Assembly: GCA_011037195.1 (NCBI GenBank)
Contig: JAAEAF010003139.1
Location: 41,564 to 105,563, forward strand
Length of the DNA stretch: 64,000 nt
Reading direction: 5' to 3'
From: Triatoma infestans
Lineage: Eukaryota; Arthropoda; Insecta; Hemiptera; Reduviidae
The notes below the pieces were generated by a model. The model was not told the origin of the DNA. It saw only the letters and a program-made list of their open reading frames with translations, and ran no database searches. The position numbers and the translations under genes were made by a program. Below, in pieces: positions 46,791-58,190 of this stretch (position 1 is the first letter of the stretch; the number at the start of each line of letters is the position of its first letter).

Positions 46791-47403
46791 TTGCGGTTTT
46801 ATGGCGTCCGCCTGTTAAATGCGGATAGAGCTATCTAAGAGTTTGGTAAGTGTGACTTAATTTCTGTGTTTTATGTGAAGTCCTGGTTAATCATGTGTCG
46901 TGTTATAAACCAAGTTATTTTAAAGTTTTGTAATATTTAGTGTTATTATAAGGCGCTATATTTGTAAGGAAACTCTCAGAGAATCAGAGATTTTCAGCAA
47001 GAAAGACTTTCTTGGAAATCATAATGAATAAAAACAACGAAGAATACCCTACAATCTTAATTCACAAAAAGATAAAAATTAAAAATAACAATTTCATCAA
47101 CGTCTGCAACATTTATCGTTTAGAAGAAAATAATTGATGAAAAAAACAAGAAAAGCTCAATGGCAATAAAATCTAAAAACAAATGAGTTTCCGAAAGAGG
47201 CCGTTAGACTGCAGCACTTACTAGGAAATTAAAAACATGAAAGCTGTGGAAGCTCCCTTGACAGTCTAACCATTAATAGAAGACATAAAGTAACAAGTTA
47301 TAAAATAACTAATTTCTTTTTTTACTTCACGGCATTTGGAGTCATCTACTGGCTAGATTAGATTGTAACAGGAAATATTTCACTGCGACCTGAATGATCT
47401 ATT
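46791..47403. other. AT-rich DNA, nothing recognised
   Basis: No exon, domain or shared repeat was found. Confidence 0.4.
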
Positions 47404-47560
47404 GTGGCCCCCCTGAGCCTTCTCAGTGCACTGCCTATTACCAGGCAGTGAGCTGCAGAGGCTCCTAGGAAGAGAAAATCTAAGGACAGCACTGCTAGTC
47501 TCGAACACACGATCACTGCATTGCAAGTTCAGCACGCTACCACTGAAGCTAATCCTTTCC
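47404..47560 (-). mobile_element. tRNA-derived SINE, minus strand
   Basis: Shares gcagtgagctgcagaggctc then ctaggaagagaaaatctaag with the copy at 25005. The - strand head has aggattagctt and a decayed box B. Confidence 0.75.
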
Positions 47561-47869
47561 AATATACTGTCTATATTTGTAAGCATTTAAGGATAGCTGT
47601 CGCCAATCTGTTCCAGTAAGTGTTGCCATCTAAAAGCGATTTTTGTAACTATAATGTTTTTAATTGTTGACATTTTGGAATGTGCTGTTGTCTTGCAGCA
47701 GCTATCTATATTAAACTTTTTATTTATATTTATTATTTAAAATAATAATTTCAGTTTTTCATTAAAGACATTTATCGAAGAAGCAACAACTTAAAACAAA
47801 ATGGCATAATTGTTAATTTCAATGTTTAAGTCTACTATAACATAGCCATAATATATTTATCTGTGATTT

Positions 47870-48000
47870 TATCCGTCGTAGTATGCATATTTCTGATGTT
47901 CCTGACCAGTTTCGGATTTTCATCCACGGTCAGAATAAGGCTTGCAAGTTTGTGGAGAGTTGACGCCAAATTAATGTTTTTGTTACGCGCTAACTTCCCG
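47870..48000 (+). repeat. dispersed repeat with gaccagtttcgga motif
   Basis: ttttatccgtcgtagtatgc ... ttcctgaccagtttcggatt is shared with 57140-57200 (+) and, inverted, with 57510-57570. A weaker copy lies near 28590. It may be the terminal repeat of a foldback-type element. Confidence 0.55.
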
Positions 48001-49700
48001 CTTACCATCAACAAGTATAGTTCCTTCTAATTTGTTATTTTCAAGAAAAGATATAACTAATAGTTTTATATACCTTATAGTATAAGAGATCGGCCCCCTG
48101 GCGCCTTTTATGCCCAACCCCCAGGTGGAGGCTTGCCAGAAAGATAAAATATACAAAGTGTTGGCAAAATTAGATCCTTATACCGTTGTTCGTCAGTACA
48201 GAAGTTAGAAGCAGATTCGTCGACAACGCAACATATCATTATCCTTGGTAGAATGAATCTATCTACCTCTAACTATGGGAAATTGCCGTATGCCTGGATT
48301 ACAATTTTTTTCCATTTCAACGCCCTCTTCCTTTGAAACAATACAGCTGCATATTTAGATGTTATTTCGGGTTCATTATACACTCTTTTGTCAGGCCTTC
48401 TTGTAAAATATAACAAATATTCCTCTTGATATTCATACCTTTTTCAATTCTCAGTTTTTCTCAACATAAGGACAAAGTCCTTATGTTTTTCTCAACCGCC
48501 ACAACAAATAAGGATTATGTTTTTCTAAAATTTTTGTTATTTCACCAATTGATTTAAGTTATTACATGATCCGAAGTTTGTTCTATATCTCAAAGTTCAT
48601 ACAATTAAAATTATACCTGCATTAAAACTAGGTTATGCAATCGTTCATAGAAAGCACAGATATCCAAGAATCTAATAATTATAATGTATGAAAAATGCAT
48701 ATAAACTGCAGTCTTTCCTGAGTTTGCATCAACTCTGTTTAGTCCTTTTTCACTCTTCTAAAAAAGATTGTAGATTCAAGTTATATTTAAATAAAGAAAG
48801 CATAAAAGAAAAAAAAAAAAGACAAATCAGAATTGGGGATTTTTAATAAATAAACACTAGATCTTAATACTCATTTATTTACAAAGGAAGAATAGGTCAT
48901 CAAACTCAAAAACAAAATGCATTTAATTGCTGCACTAGTAAGAATTTATATATTTAAACAGCGGGGTTATAATAAATAATATAACTATTAACTGTTTATT
49001 TTAAAATAATAATTGGACATGACAACTGTTTCACACAAAAAATAAAACACTTTTTTTATTACTTTTTAAAATAATCATTGAATGGGAGTTGACATGTAGA
49101 CCACTAAATCTATGTTGGATTGTATTACATCTAATTCTGGTTCTAAAAAATATATAGTACATTATGTTGACAGTTATTTTATTTTCAAAATTGGAAAACA
49201 ATTATATTACAATAATTTAAAGTTAATAGAAACAAACATATTTGGCCAATATACTATTATTTTATATTTTTCATCTTTGGTAATAAGCAATAAAAATGGA
49301 AATATATGTTAATAGTTTCTTAATTAAATAATCTTCTATAGAGTATCAATCATAGAGTTGTCCATTAGATGGTCACCCTGAAAAAAAAAATGTATAAATT
49401 CAATTAGAAAAAAATTCATTGATTGTATAATTTTAAGAAAATAAAAATTTTGGAAAGTTTCATTCAATGGAATTTCCATCGCCTAGTTTTTGGAAAGGAA
49501 TACATTTTTTAATGGTTTTAATTTAAATATCAAACATGTAAAAAATGTTTTTTAGGAATGAGCATAGAATGTTTTGTTGACATCCATAATTTTTTTTTTT
49601 GCCTCAGATATAGAATCATTACTTCTTTTATTTTCCAAGTCTTCATTAATTTTTTTGTTTTATAAAAATCCATTTAAAAAGAGTAAAGTAATGTCTATTT
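48001..49700. other. AT-rich DNA, nothing recognised
   Basis: No coding or repeat assignment could be made. Confidence 0.4.
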
Positions 49701-49789
49701 TCAGGTGGACATTAAGTTCAACTACCGATCAGATTTCATTGCCCGTTTCAAGGGAAATGTACTCTACTACTTATTATTCATGTTAATAC

Positions 49790-49885
49790 ATAAAATAAAA
49801 CCCAGAACCTCCGGATACCTGAGCTTGGCGGTCCACGCCTCTAACCTACGCAATCGTAAAAAGCGATTGTACCATAATCCGTGTG
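49790..49885 (-). mobile_element. possible second tRNA-derived SINE family
   Basis: On the - strand: gcgtaggttagaggcgtgga then ccgccaagctcaggtatccg and gaggttctgggttt. The spacing of the box-A-like and box-B-like parts resembles a tRNA head. A GT microsatellite follows at 49880-49896. Unrelated in sequence to the other SINE family here. Confidence 0.35.
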
Positions 49886-49899
49886 TGTGTGTGTGTTTT

Positions 49900-51283
49900 T
49901 GAGAACAGAAAATCACCAGGAAGCTAAACTTGATATTCAGTTTAGTTATCCAGCACCAGACAAGAAATTCTGGTCAAAACCACCAATTGGAAATGTGATT
50001 TGTGATTTTTTTTTTTTTCAGGTTTTGCTATTTTCTGTAAAATACTCCAACAATTTGGTTAAATTTGACATTGTACTACACATATTTAATTCTAAAATTT
50101 TCATTTGACACATTTTCCTATGACCCTGATTTTGGGAGTTGTCTTTGGCATTGCGTTCGTTATGCTTCCATCTACTTTGCCATTTTGAAAACAATGTACT
50201 GATCCACTTTCGATAACATTACAAAAAATTAGAATCTAAGCTAGTAAATCCATAATAATTTAGGCTATTCAGAATCCTATTGTAGATTTAATATCTGTTT
50301 TTAATTTTTTTTTTCTTTTTACTAAATATCCTTTTATATGTATCTAATCTATAAATACATGAATTTTTATTGATACTGATAAGATTAATATTTAATTTCT
50401 TAATAAAAGAAAAATCAGATAAACATTTCATGCATTTATAGCACCTATTTTATTTTGTCATAATTTTGTTTGAAAAAAATCAGAGAATGATTCTGATTTA
50501 CTGATACTTTATCAAAATTAGTTTCATTTCCTTTATTGAAGATACACATCTGTAAATTCAAATCAGTGATTTAAAAATAAAAAAATTTTCTTCAATAAAA
50601 TAATTTCGTTAAATTAAGGTTTATTCCTTAAATTTCTAAGATTTTAAGATAATATTTTCGGATGTTCGCTCATAGAAAAAAAAATTATTGTACAAGAAAT
50701 CTTTTATTATAACGAGCTCCGCCTGCCAAGTGCTAGCAACACTTTAATCAATTCTGAATTCATTTTCATATCACTTTATTCATAACAACCCAATAATACT
50801 TTATTCAATCGAAAAATGAATATTTCATTTCTCCACTTCCTAGTTTAATATCTTATGAAGCAGCCACAAAATTTTAAAACATTCTTAATCAATATAAATA
50901 ATTCCAATGCAGACCTCTCTTAAAGTGTACAATTAAAAATACAATTAATACTGCCAGAATCTTTTATTGATGCTTTGGAAACATAATATTTTGATGTCCA
51001 GGTGTAAAGGAATGGTTTAAGTTTTAGAAACGATATTTATTAGAAGTGCATCGGAAGTTTTCTTTAAAAGATGTGAGTGTTTTGGTAACTTTAGTGTTTA
51101 TCAAAGACAATGACGAATATGTAAATGTTTCGGGCATTATAAATTAGCGGTTTATTGTTAAGTGAGAAACAGAAGTATTTAGCATCCGTTAAGTTCATTC
51201 ACTTCAGTTTGATATTGGAGATTACAAATAAGAGTTTCTATGTCGTGGAAAAATCCATCAAAGATAAAGATTTACCTATAGTT
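49900..51283. other. AT-rich DNA, nothing recognised
   Basis: Only chance ORFs. No shared repeats noticed. Confidence 0.4.
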
Positions 51284-51515
51284 ATTGTGGTTGGTTCCGC
51301 AGAGTTGGAAAGCATCAAAGATATTTTCCGTAATAGCCTGCTTCTTTTTGTGCTCATCGACGGTTTCGGACGTTCGCCAATCATAAGGATGTTTTTATCA
51401 AAACAGTGTAATAACGTAGACTTGCACAAAGCAAATTTAGTTGATACACTGTGTAAGGAGCAGGCTATCACGGAAAATATTTGTGATGCTTTCTAGTTCT
51501 GCGGAACCAACCACA
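51284..51515. mobile_element. foldback family A, complete 230-bp copy
   Basis: Left end attgtggttggttccgcaga and right end tctgcggaaccaaccacat are inverted copies. The next 40 bp (ttttccgtaatagcctgc versus gcaggctatcacggaaaa) also pair. The centre differs between the two halves, so the arms are about 75 bp here. Confidence 0.75.
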
Positions 51516-52944
51516 TCAGTTATCTCTCAATGGAAGAGGAAAGTCGTCTACAGCGCGGTTGTATGGTTGGATTGTCGAATGGTGAGTTGAATGGGAAACC
51601 AAGCAAAAGGCAGAAAGATGCATAAAAAGGCGTTTTCTGGAGTGCCCCCCGCCCGGAACTGGAAGAAAATTATTGGGCCACTAAGGGAGACTTTGTGCAC
51701 CAATGTGGTATGCTTAGAAATAAATTTTAATCCCTACATTTCTAATGGAATACAGAATGCGTGGTTCTTTGGTCATAGTTATGGAGGTGATGTAAGAAAT
51801 AAGAGTACATTCTGGAAGCTGATGAAACATGTTGATAGTTATCAGGCTGGAGACTTTTTTAAAGGGAACTAACTCATAATAAATTTAATATCTGAGGAGA
51901 AAAAATTTTAGCTACATACAGGTAGGAGTAGTTTGTAAATGCTAATTGGTGCAGCAGAGTTTTCGAAGAGTTACACGGATAGATTACAGCGGCATCATGA
52001 AATATGAATTCTTCTTAAGAATCTGGTTTTTCAGGTGGGAAGTGATAAAAGGCTAGAATGCTACAAAAATCATGGTGCACAGAAAATGCAAATAGATTTA
52101 TATAATTTATAGAGATTTAAGATGTGCAGAAAAAACCAGACCCACTTGTCATATTAGTTAGAATTTACTACTTCAACTATATGTTTATGTAAAAAATCTG
52201 ATGTGAAACACACACAATACTTTCTCTTATTCAAATTTACATAGTTACATAATTTTTAGTTTATCGAACTCTAATAAAAAGGTATGCTTCTTATTATAGT
52301 TTATTTGTTTAATTGCACTAATAACTAGTTCAATCCATTTTTACGTTGTTGCGAGAAAATAGATTTTGATGGCTTTAGCTCATGCATGGATTCTATCTTT
52401 ATAATGAGGGTAAAGTTATTCCTGTCCGAGATTGTTCTCACGTGCTCCCTGGATATCCAACTAAACGAGCAACATCAATCCCCAGCGCAACCTTTTTATA
52501 CTGGGCTGCGCGTCGTAGATGGCTGATTAGCGTTGGAAAAAAAACAATCTTTATAGTACTCTTTCAATATTTTGTGGACTGTGTCACATACATAAGGACA
52601 CTACAATGAATAGCTAAAAAGTCCAGGTGTAAGAAAAGTTTTTTAACTGAATATTATTAATTTCCTGGAGAAAATTTAACAGCATAAACAGTCAAATATA
52701 AAATGCCGGGACTTACAGTGGATTCTGCCTAATTCTCTTTTGCTTTCTTTTTCAACAATCGAATGAAATTTCTGAATTTTTCTTTATAACTTATGTAAAA
52801 CAGAAGATATGTTAGAAAGAACTTGAATTTTTGCATTTTTTCTAAAAAAATTTTATTCAAGGTAATTTTAGGTAATTTTTTTTCTGATAAAATACCTATG
52901 AAAGAAAAATTGGTAAAAAAATTCTAAACTAGATTTTTCTTTTT
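51516..52944. other. mostly unassigned, with a HINE-like end at 52190-52310
   Basis: At 52197-52250 aatctgatgtgaaacacaca and actttctcttattc match the hairpin end of the HINE-like family. The ORF 51591-51872 and the GC-richer patch 52380-52540 (which on the - strand holds cagtataaaaagg) were not recognised. Confidence 0.4.
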
Positions 52945-53160
52945 AATTTAGGACGCGTCAACATCTAAGATCATTGGCGTCTGAGGCTTTCTCAGTTCAC
53001 TGCCTGGTTGAGCAGTGTTCTTCACTATAGGAACACTGCCCATCTCCGGACAGTGAGTTGTAGACGTTCCTAGGGCGGAAAATCTAAGACAACATTGCTG
53101 GACTCAAACGTGTGACCTTCGTTCCAAGTCTAATGCGCTACCATCGAGCTAATCCCGTCT
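52945..53160 (-). mobile_element. tRNA-derived SINE, minus strand, near full length
   Basis: On the - strand: head gggattagctcgatggtagc (box A), decayed box B (cacgtttgagtccagcaatg), the body with cagtgttcctatagtgaaga, and the 3' end near tgttgacgcgtcctaaatta. It lies 143 bp downstream of the sNPF peptide exon, inside the following intron and on the sense strand. Confidence 0.8.
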
Positions 53161-53302
53161 GTGCCCTATCATTGTTATTATTTTATTATTGTATTTATTA
53201 ATATTATTATTATTATAAACAATTTTAAACTATAATCTTATTATAAATATTCTCTTAATTTAATTTACACAACTAGATAAGATTGGTGCTTAATATAAGT
53301 AC

Positions 53303-53442
53303 CTGAAGGAAGGTGGGATCATTTCTGCGTCCGAATCGGAGTCTTAGCTGTGGTGACCTGTTGTTCTTCCTCACAACTTTGTGAGCCCAGGAATCTGGTA
53401 AAGCTTCTCTCTGTAGAAGTAGTTCATACAAGTCCCGCATGC
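53303..53442 (-). CDS. sNPF: sNPF exon with the mature peptide
   Basis: The exon lies between acceptor ATTTTAG and donor CAG|GTACTT and is 140 nt long, so phase 1 in becomes phase 0 out (47 codons). It encodes the spacer peptide, RK, the 11-residue RLRF peptide, GRR and NDPTFLQ. The Asp-Pro soon after GRR echoes the S-D-P found after this site in other insect sNPF precursors. Confidence 0.95.
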
Positions 53443-54933
53443 CTAAAATTTTATTATTGATAAATCATTTGAAATCATTAAATAAAAAAAAAAATAAAAT
53501 AAAAAAACGAAAAAACTATTGAAATTTCAATCATTTTTACAATTTGATTTGTTTGTTTCTATAAAAGTATACTTTATTGAAATATATTTTAGATTGAAAG
53601 GGTTTTTAATTTTGACACACATTTTCCATTAAGCCTCTGGCAACATAGTTGAAAATTTTTTTTATTCGACCTAAGATATATGGCATAAATTCGGTCCCTT
53701 ATTAAGCCTTAAAATTTGTGTTTTTTTGTGTGACAAAAAAAAATTTTTGGTCATATTTTACCAATGTTCAAGACTTACTATTCCAAGCTTTAAATTTTAG
53801 ATGCCTACATATTTTTCATCGTATTCACATAAGGTGAAAAAGACTTTTAATCTAATAAAGAAATCAGGGTTTCCCTAAGAAAATAAAATGCATTTAGATC
53901 ACCAATGGGCCTATTGTGTCCTAACAGATATTTAAGTCAGAACTTCTAAATACTGATTCTTTCGAGAATATTTATTTTATAATGTATTTGTACTTCAATG
54001 ATTATAATACTCAATAATCATTGAAGCATTAAAAGGTACAAATTCTTCAATAAAGAATTGAGGAGGTCTGGGGAAAAGGGACCCATAGACCCATAATTCC
54101 TTTTTCCTCAGAACATTTCAAATGAACAGCCATATCTTCCTGCATATGGTGACCAAATTTTATTTTAATAGATCGACTGTAGGTGGCAGCACAATTTTTT
54201 CTTTGATCAGCTGTTTTTCTTTTTGGTGGGAATATCATCTGAGTGGCTGTGGTACTGTTTGTTACTGCACTGGTTCAGTATGTTAACAAATAATGTTGAT
54301 GACAATATTGCGAGTGAAGAAGGCTATATGAAACGGAAACTGAAAGGTAGAGCTTCAGAACACAAAATTATTTAAAATATAGTTCTGCAAAGAAAGGGCC
54401 TATAATGTTAATAGTTAAATTTGCATTTTTTAAAAAATCTAACATGATTTTACTTATAAAAATTATGTTAAATGTGCTACAAACTCATCCAAAACTATAT
54501 GGTATTAAAAGAGACTATGGTTGCAGTGACAATTACAGACAGTCAATAATAAGTAACATTCAATGTACGTTTTCTCAAAATCATGATTTTACCAATGGGC
54601 TCTTTTTCCCCAGACCTCCTCAATTTAAGAATAGTTTTGAATTAATTTTTTAGAATGTTTTGGGATTTAAAGACCTGTGCCTTCCAAGGAAAATTAGTAT
54701 GTAAATTTCCAGAACCAGCATTAAGTACTAAATATCTGCATTTTATTGAAATGATGTACTATTGCTTCTGTATGAAAACATAAATTATTTATATGGCATG
54801 ATCAATTCATATATTAATATTGATTTATACTAACTGTCATAGTCTTGTATTGCAGGTGCCGAAGCAGCCTCTGGTGTGAAAATGAGGACCACAGCTAGCA
54901 AGCAGCATAATACACTCAGGGCAACCTTCATAG
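53303..54933 (-). CDS. sNPF: short neuropeptide F precursor (two certain coding exons)
   Basis: Encodes the precursor of short neuropeptide F, a secreted amidated neuropeptide that in insects acts through an NPY-like G-protein-coupled receptor in feeding and growth control. Exon 54835-54933 carries the start codon (54931) and a signal peptide (residues 1-25, hydrophobic LLAVVLIF, cleavage likely after ASA). Exon 53303-53442 joins in phase 1 and carries MRDLYELLLQREAL, a stretch typical of sNPF precursors. The dibasic RK (57-58), the peptide NNRSPQLRLRF (59-69), the amide donor Gly70 and RR (71-72) follow. Only one RLRF peptide is present, as in many non-dipteran insects. The start follows an acceptor TTTGCAG by 2 nt, so at least one 5' UTR exon must lie at higher coordinates. 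The last coding exon is uncertain (see 22086-22163). Confidence 0.93.
53443..54834 (-). other. sNPF intron
   Basis: 1392-bp intron between the signal-peptide and mature-peptide exons, with a GTTAGT donor and ATTTTAG acceptor. No repeats of this window were recognised in it. Confidence 0.8.
54835..54933 (-). CDS. sNPF: sNPF exon with start codon and signal peptide
   Basis: On the - strand the exon begins two bases before ATG, just after ACTATTTGCAG, and ends at GACA|GTTAGT (donor bases 54829-54834), leaving phase 1. It encodes 32 residues: a short basic start, a Leu/Val/Cys-rich core, and AASA before the mature part. Reading on through the donor meets a stop at once, supporting the splice. 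Confidence 0.9.
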
Positions 54934-55599
54934 CTGCAAATAGTAGTAAAATAAATTAGTTAATGCTTACTCAGTCCAACATGTTATAAGGTGAGTCGAA
55001 ATATTAAATTTCTACTTAAATGCATTCTGGAATACTTTGGATGACAAATGTTTTTAATTTGTAAACCAATTTATATCAATCTAAATAATAATTATTGAAA
55101 ATGAACCAAGTGAAATATTTATGTAAAAATATATGCAGTCTTAATTAAACAAGAGGAAAACGAAGATCATAAGAAATATTCTGCTTTAGTATCAATTTCA
55201 ATAAATATCACAAGGAATTTATTCAGAAAACAATATTTCCTATTTAAGGTAGGATCCATATTTTTCAGTATACTGACTAAGAAATGTCACTGTTCAAGCG
55301 GGTATTGTAATGTTAATAAAAACCTGCCTCAAAAATATAATCTGATGGACTTGGTGTCGTACAAACTTTCTGCAATCAATGCTCTACAATTGTTATCTCT
55401 TTATTTCATTAAACCCTTTCTAATTGACTATAGCATCAATGTAGTCCTCCTAATTATAACTTAACTTCCAATGATTTCCTCTCCTTTTTTCAATCCTTTC
55501 AACTCCGCTTAGGTAATTATAAGGCAACTACAATGCTACGTATCCTCATAGGGCTTAGATATCAATTCTTAGTGGCTGTTAAATAAGATCCTTTCCCAA
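54934..55599. other. intron upstream of the sNPF start codon
   Basis: The acceptor two bases before ATG shows this is intronic on the - strand. The 5' UTR exon and promoter were not located in the remaining 9 kb of the window. Confidence 0.5.
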
Positions 55600-57020
55600 A
55601 CTAATTACTCCTTTTCATCCCCAACAAAACCAACATATTAGCCAATTACTCTATTCAGTCTCCCAGACTTCTTTATTTGCTCTTTTCTTATCTGCTTTTA
55701 TACTCCTTTATCCCCATTACATTCTGATATAAGAACATTAGATGAACTCTCTTCTGATCACAGTCTTTTATTACTTACTTTAGAAATTTGGTAGTTGGAC
55801 GTTAAGTCCGCCTGAAAAAATAGGCATTACTTTACTTTTTACTTGCTTTAGATACTCAACTTATCCCCAATAAGCTACCTGTGGACTAATAAACGGATAT
55901 GCTCTCTGGGGCAACTTTTCCTATTATTAGACGACTTATAGATGTAAAATCTCTCAACCTCCTGAATAGATGAATGAATATACTCCTGTAGAAAGCACCA
56001 GAGCGTTTACAATTCTACATACACTAAAACGCTCATTTACTATCGACGATCTTCATCACTTCTACTGTCCGCACCAATTAAATGAATTTTAATAACTCAC
56101 AAGAGATAAATAACATTATTATGGCAAACACTTGACTAGCACGTCTTATTGAGAAGGAGTTGAAAAAACTACAAAACAAATTACATGAACAATTTTCCGC
56201 AGCACTAAACGCTTCGCGATGCAACCTCAAGTATAAAATCCTCTACGTATCCCATCAGGCGCAATAGTGGATCGTGGATTAAGACTTGGACGAGGACAAA
56301 GCTAACCAATCCCCTCCCAATACCTGAACTCTACTTTTGCAGCTCATCCTGACATATTTGACAAACAACAAATAAGTGAAGTAGAAAAAAAATTTGATGA
56401 ACATTCCCACTTGAACCTCCTCCTAAAGGATGACAAACGTTTGTCTATTTTTCATGTTAAGTATTCTGTCGAAAACTTCCGAATTAGTATAACATTTTTT
56501 TCTAACCCAACGAAATTTGGGAAATAATCATTATGTCTAGACCTAATAAGCCAGTGAACAGCGTTTCATTGTCTCCTCCCACCTTAGAAAAGATCATTGA
56601 GAAATTACTACTGAAACGAATATATAATCCTCTCCTCGAATCTCAGGAAATACTTCCTTCCCCACAATAAAAGTTTCCGAATCTAGCATTTTAAGTACGA
56701 TGTCATAGCACCATTGTAGACCTTCTCTTGAGAGTAGGCAATATTACCTCGTTGTTCCTCAGGCTCTGGCACCTTGCTTGCTAACCACAACATTATCCTA
56801 CACTGAACACATTTCCTTAAGTTTTACCAGTCCTCCATTGTTACTCAAAGAAGTGTCCTGGGCCCTATGTCCTACTTTGTATATACTGGTGTTGTCCCTT
56901 AATCATTCTCATTCTTACTTTTTAATTAAGCCAGGGTTACGTCAGTATGAACTGGTCCCTGTCTCTCCTTTCCTTCAAACTCATATTAACACCATTGCCT
57001 TAGCCAAAAACAAATTAAGA
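55600..57020 (+). pseudogene. Jockey-clade LINE relic: endonuclease end to reverse transcriptase
   Basis: LDELSSDHSLLLLTLEIW (about 55739-55794) is the S-D-H end of an apurinic-like endonuclease. ARLIEKELKKLQNKLHEQF (about 56138-56195) matches the linker helix. After HPDIFDKQQISEVEKKF (about 56345-56395) comes KPVNSVSLSPPTLEKIIEKL (about 56551-56610), a worn P-I-S-L-x-P-T-x-x-K reverse transcriptase start. Many stops. Confidence 0.65.
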
Positions 57021-57129
57021 TAAATTAAAATAAATGCAACATTCTCTCTAAGGCGAACTAATCTTCCATCCAAAAACCTTTCATTAATTAATTGTTGAAT
57101 ATGTAGTTCGGTTCTCAATGCTCGATAAC

Positions 57130-57580
57130 ATCTATGGTTTTATCTGTCATAGCATGCATTATTATTTTAGTTCTGACCGGTTTCGGATCCTGGTTAATCA
57201 TCACGCTTTCAATCAATTGTAAAGAGAGATAACTTCAACTTAATGTTTTTTTTTGTTGTGGTTGGTTCTGCAGAGCTGGAAAGCATCAGAGATATTTTCC
57301 GTGATAGTCTGCTGCTTTTTGTGGTCATCGACCGGTTTCAGGCATTCTGATGATGGACAGACGCCCGAACATGGTCGATGACCACAAAAAGAAGCAGGCT
57401 ATCATGGAAAAAATCTCTTTTTTTTTCATGCACCACACTGTTTGATTCAATCTATACCTCTCTCTCCATGAATTGATTGAAAGCCTTATTCTGTCGATAG
57501 GTGAAAATTCGAAATCGTTCAGAATCAAAATAATGAAGCCTGACTACGACGGATAAAATCATAGACCTTTCATTAAATTC
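57130..57580. mobile_element. composite of two foldback repeats
   Basis: The outer inverted repeats are 57140-57200 (tctgaccggtttcggatc) and 57510-57570 (read on the - strand: tttatccgtcgtagtcaggc). Between them, 57254-57420 is a foldback family A copy: ttgtggttggttctgcagag on the left and the paired arm tcgatgaccacaaaaagaag on the right, with a short centre. This suggests one element inserted into another. Confidence 0.6.
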
Positions 57581-57904
57581 CCTCCACTGTCTGTAAAAAA
57601 ATACTGTTATATTTGTGGAACTTGATAGAATTATTTGCTTTTTGCTTATAAAATAATACAACTATTTTTGCAACACTTGTATAAGGAGTAAACTACCCTT
57701 CTCCCGCCTCAAACAGTCTAACAACTTTCACACTCTCCTATTTCACTTATGGTTGTAATAACTTGGACAAAAACTCCATCGTTTTGTAACAATCAATGAC
57801 TATTTCCCCGACCGACTAAATCACAATATCACATCCAGCAGATTTTCAAACATTGACCTAAGAATCCATTTCTGATAACATTCTTATGTTTGTGGAACTA
57901 GCCG

Positions 57905-58190
57905 AAAAGCCAGTGAACAGCGTTGCATTGTATCGTCCTTTATGTCTCCTTCCCTCTTAGGAAAGATCATTGAGAAATTCCTACTGAAACAAGTATATAA
58001 TCCTCTCCTCGAATCTCAGGAAATACTTCCTTGGTCACAATAAAAGTTTCAGAGTCTAGCATTCTAGGTATGATGTCATGGCACCACTGTAGACCTTCTT
58101 TTGAGAGAAGGCAATATTACCTTGCTGTTCCTCAGGCTCTGGCACCTTGCTTCCTAACCATAGCATTATTCTACAACCCAATATTATGTT
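57905..58190 (+). pseudogene. second copy of the Jockey reverse transcriptase piece
   Basis: Nearly the same DNA as 56548-56800: gccagtgaacagcgttgcat, aagatcattgagaaattcct, tataatcctctcctcgaatc and caggctctggcaccttgctt all recur. This copy keeps a few bases missing from the first (VNSVALYRPLCLLPSLGKII), so the two were not produced by a simple recent duplication of that piece. Confidence 0.7.

Noticed and set aside
51155..51496. 113-codon ORF
   Set aside because: Most of it is the foldback family A element read through; no protein similarity.
51591..51872. 93-codon ORF with GVPPARNWKK
   Set aside because: No recognisable domain, splice context or codon pattern. Left as unassigned.
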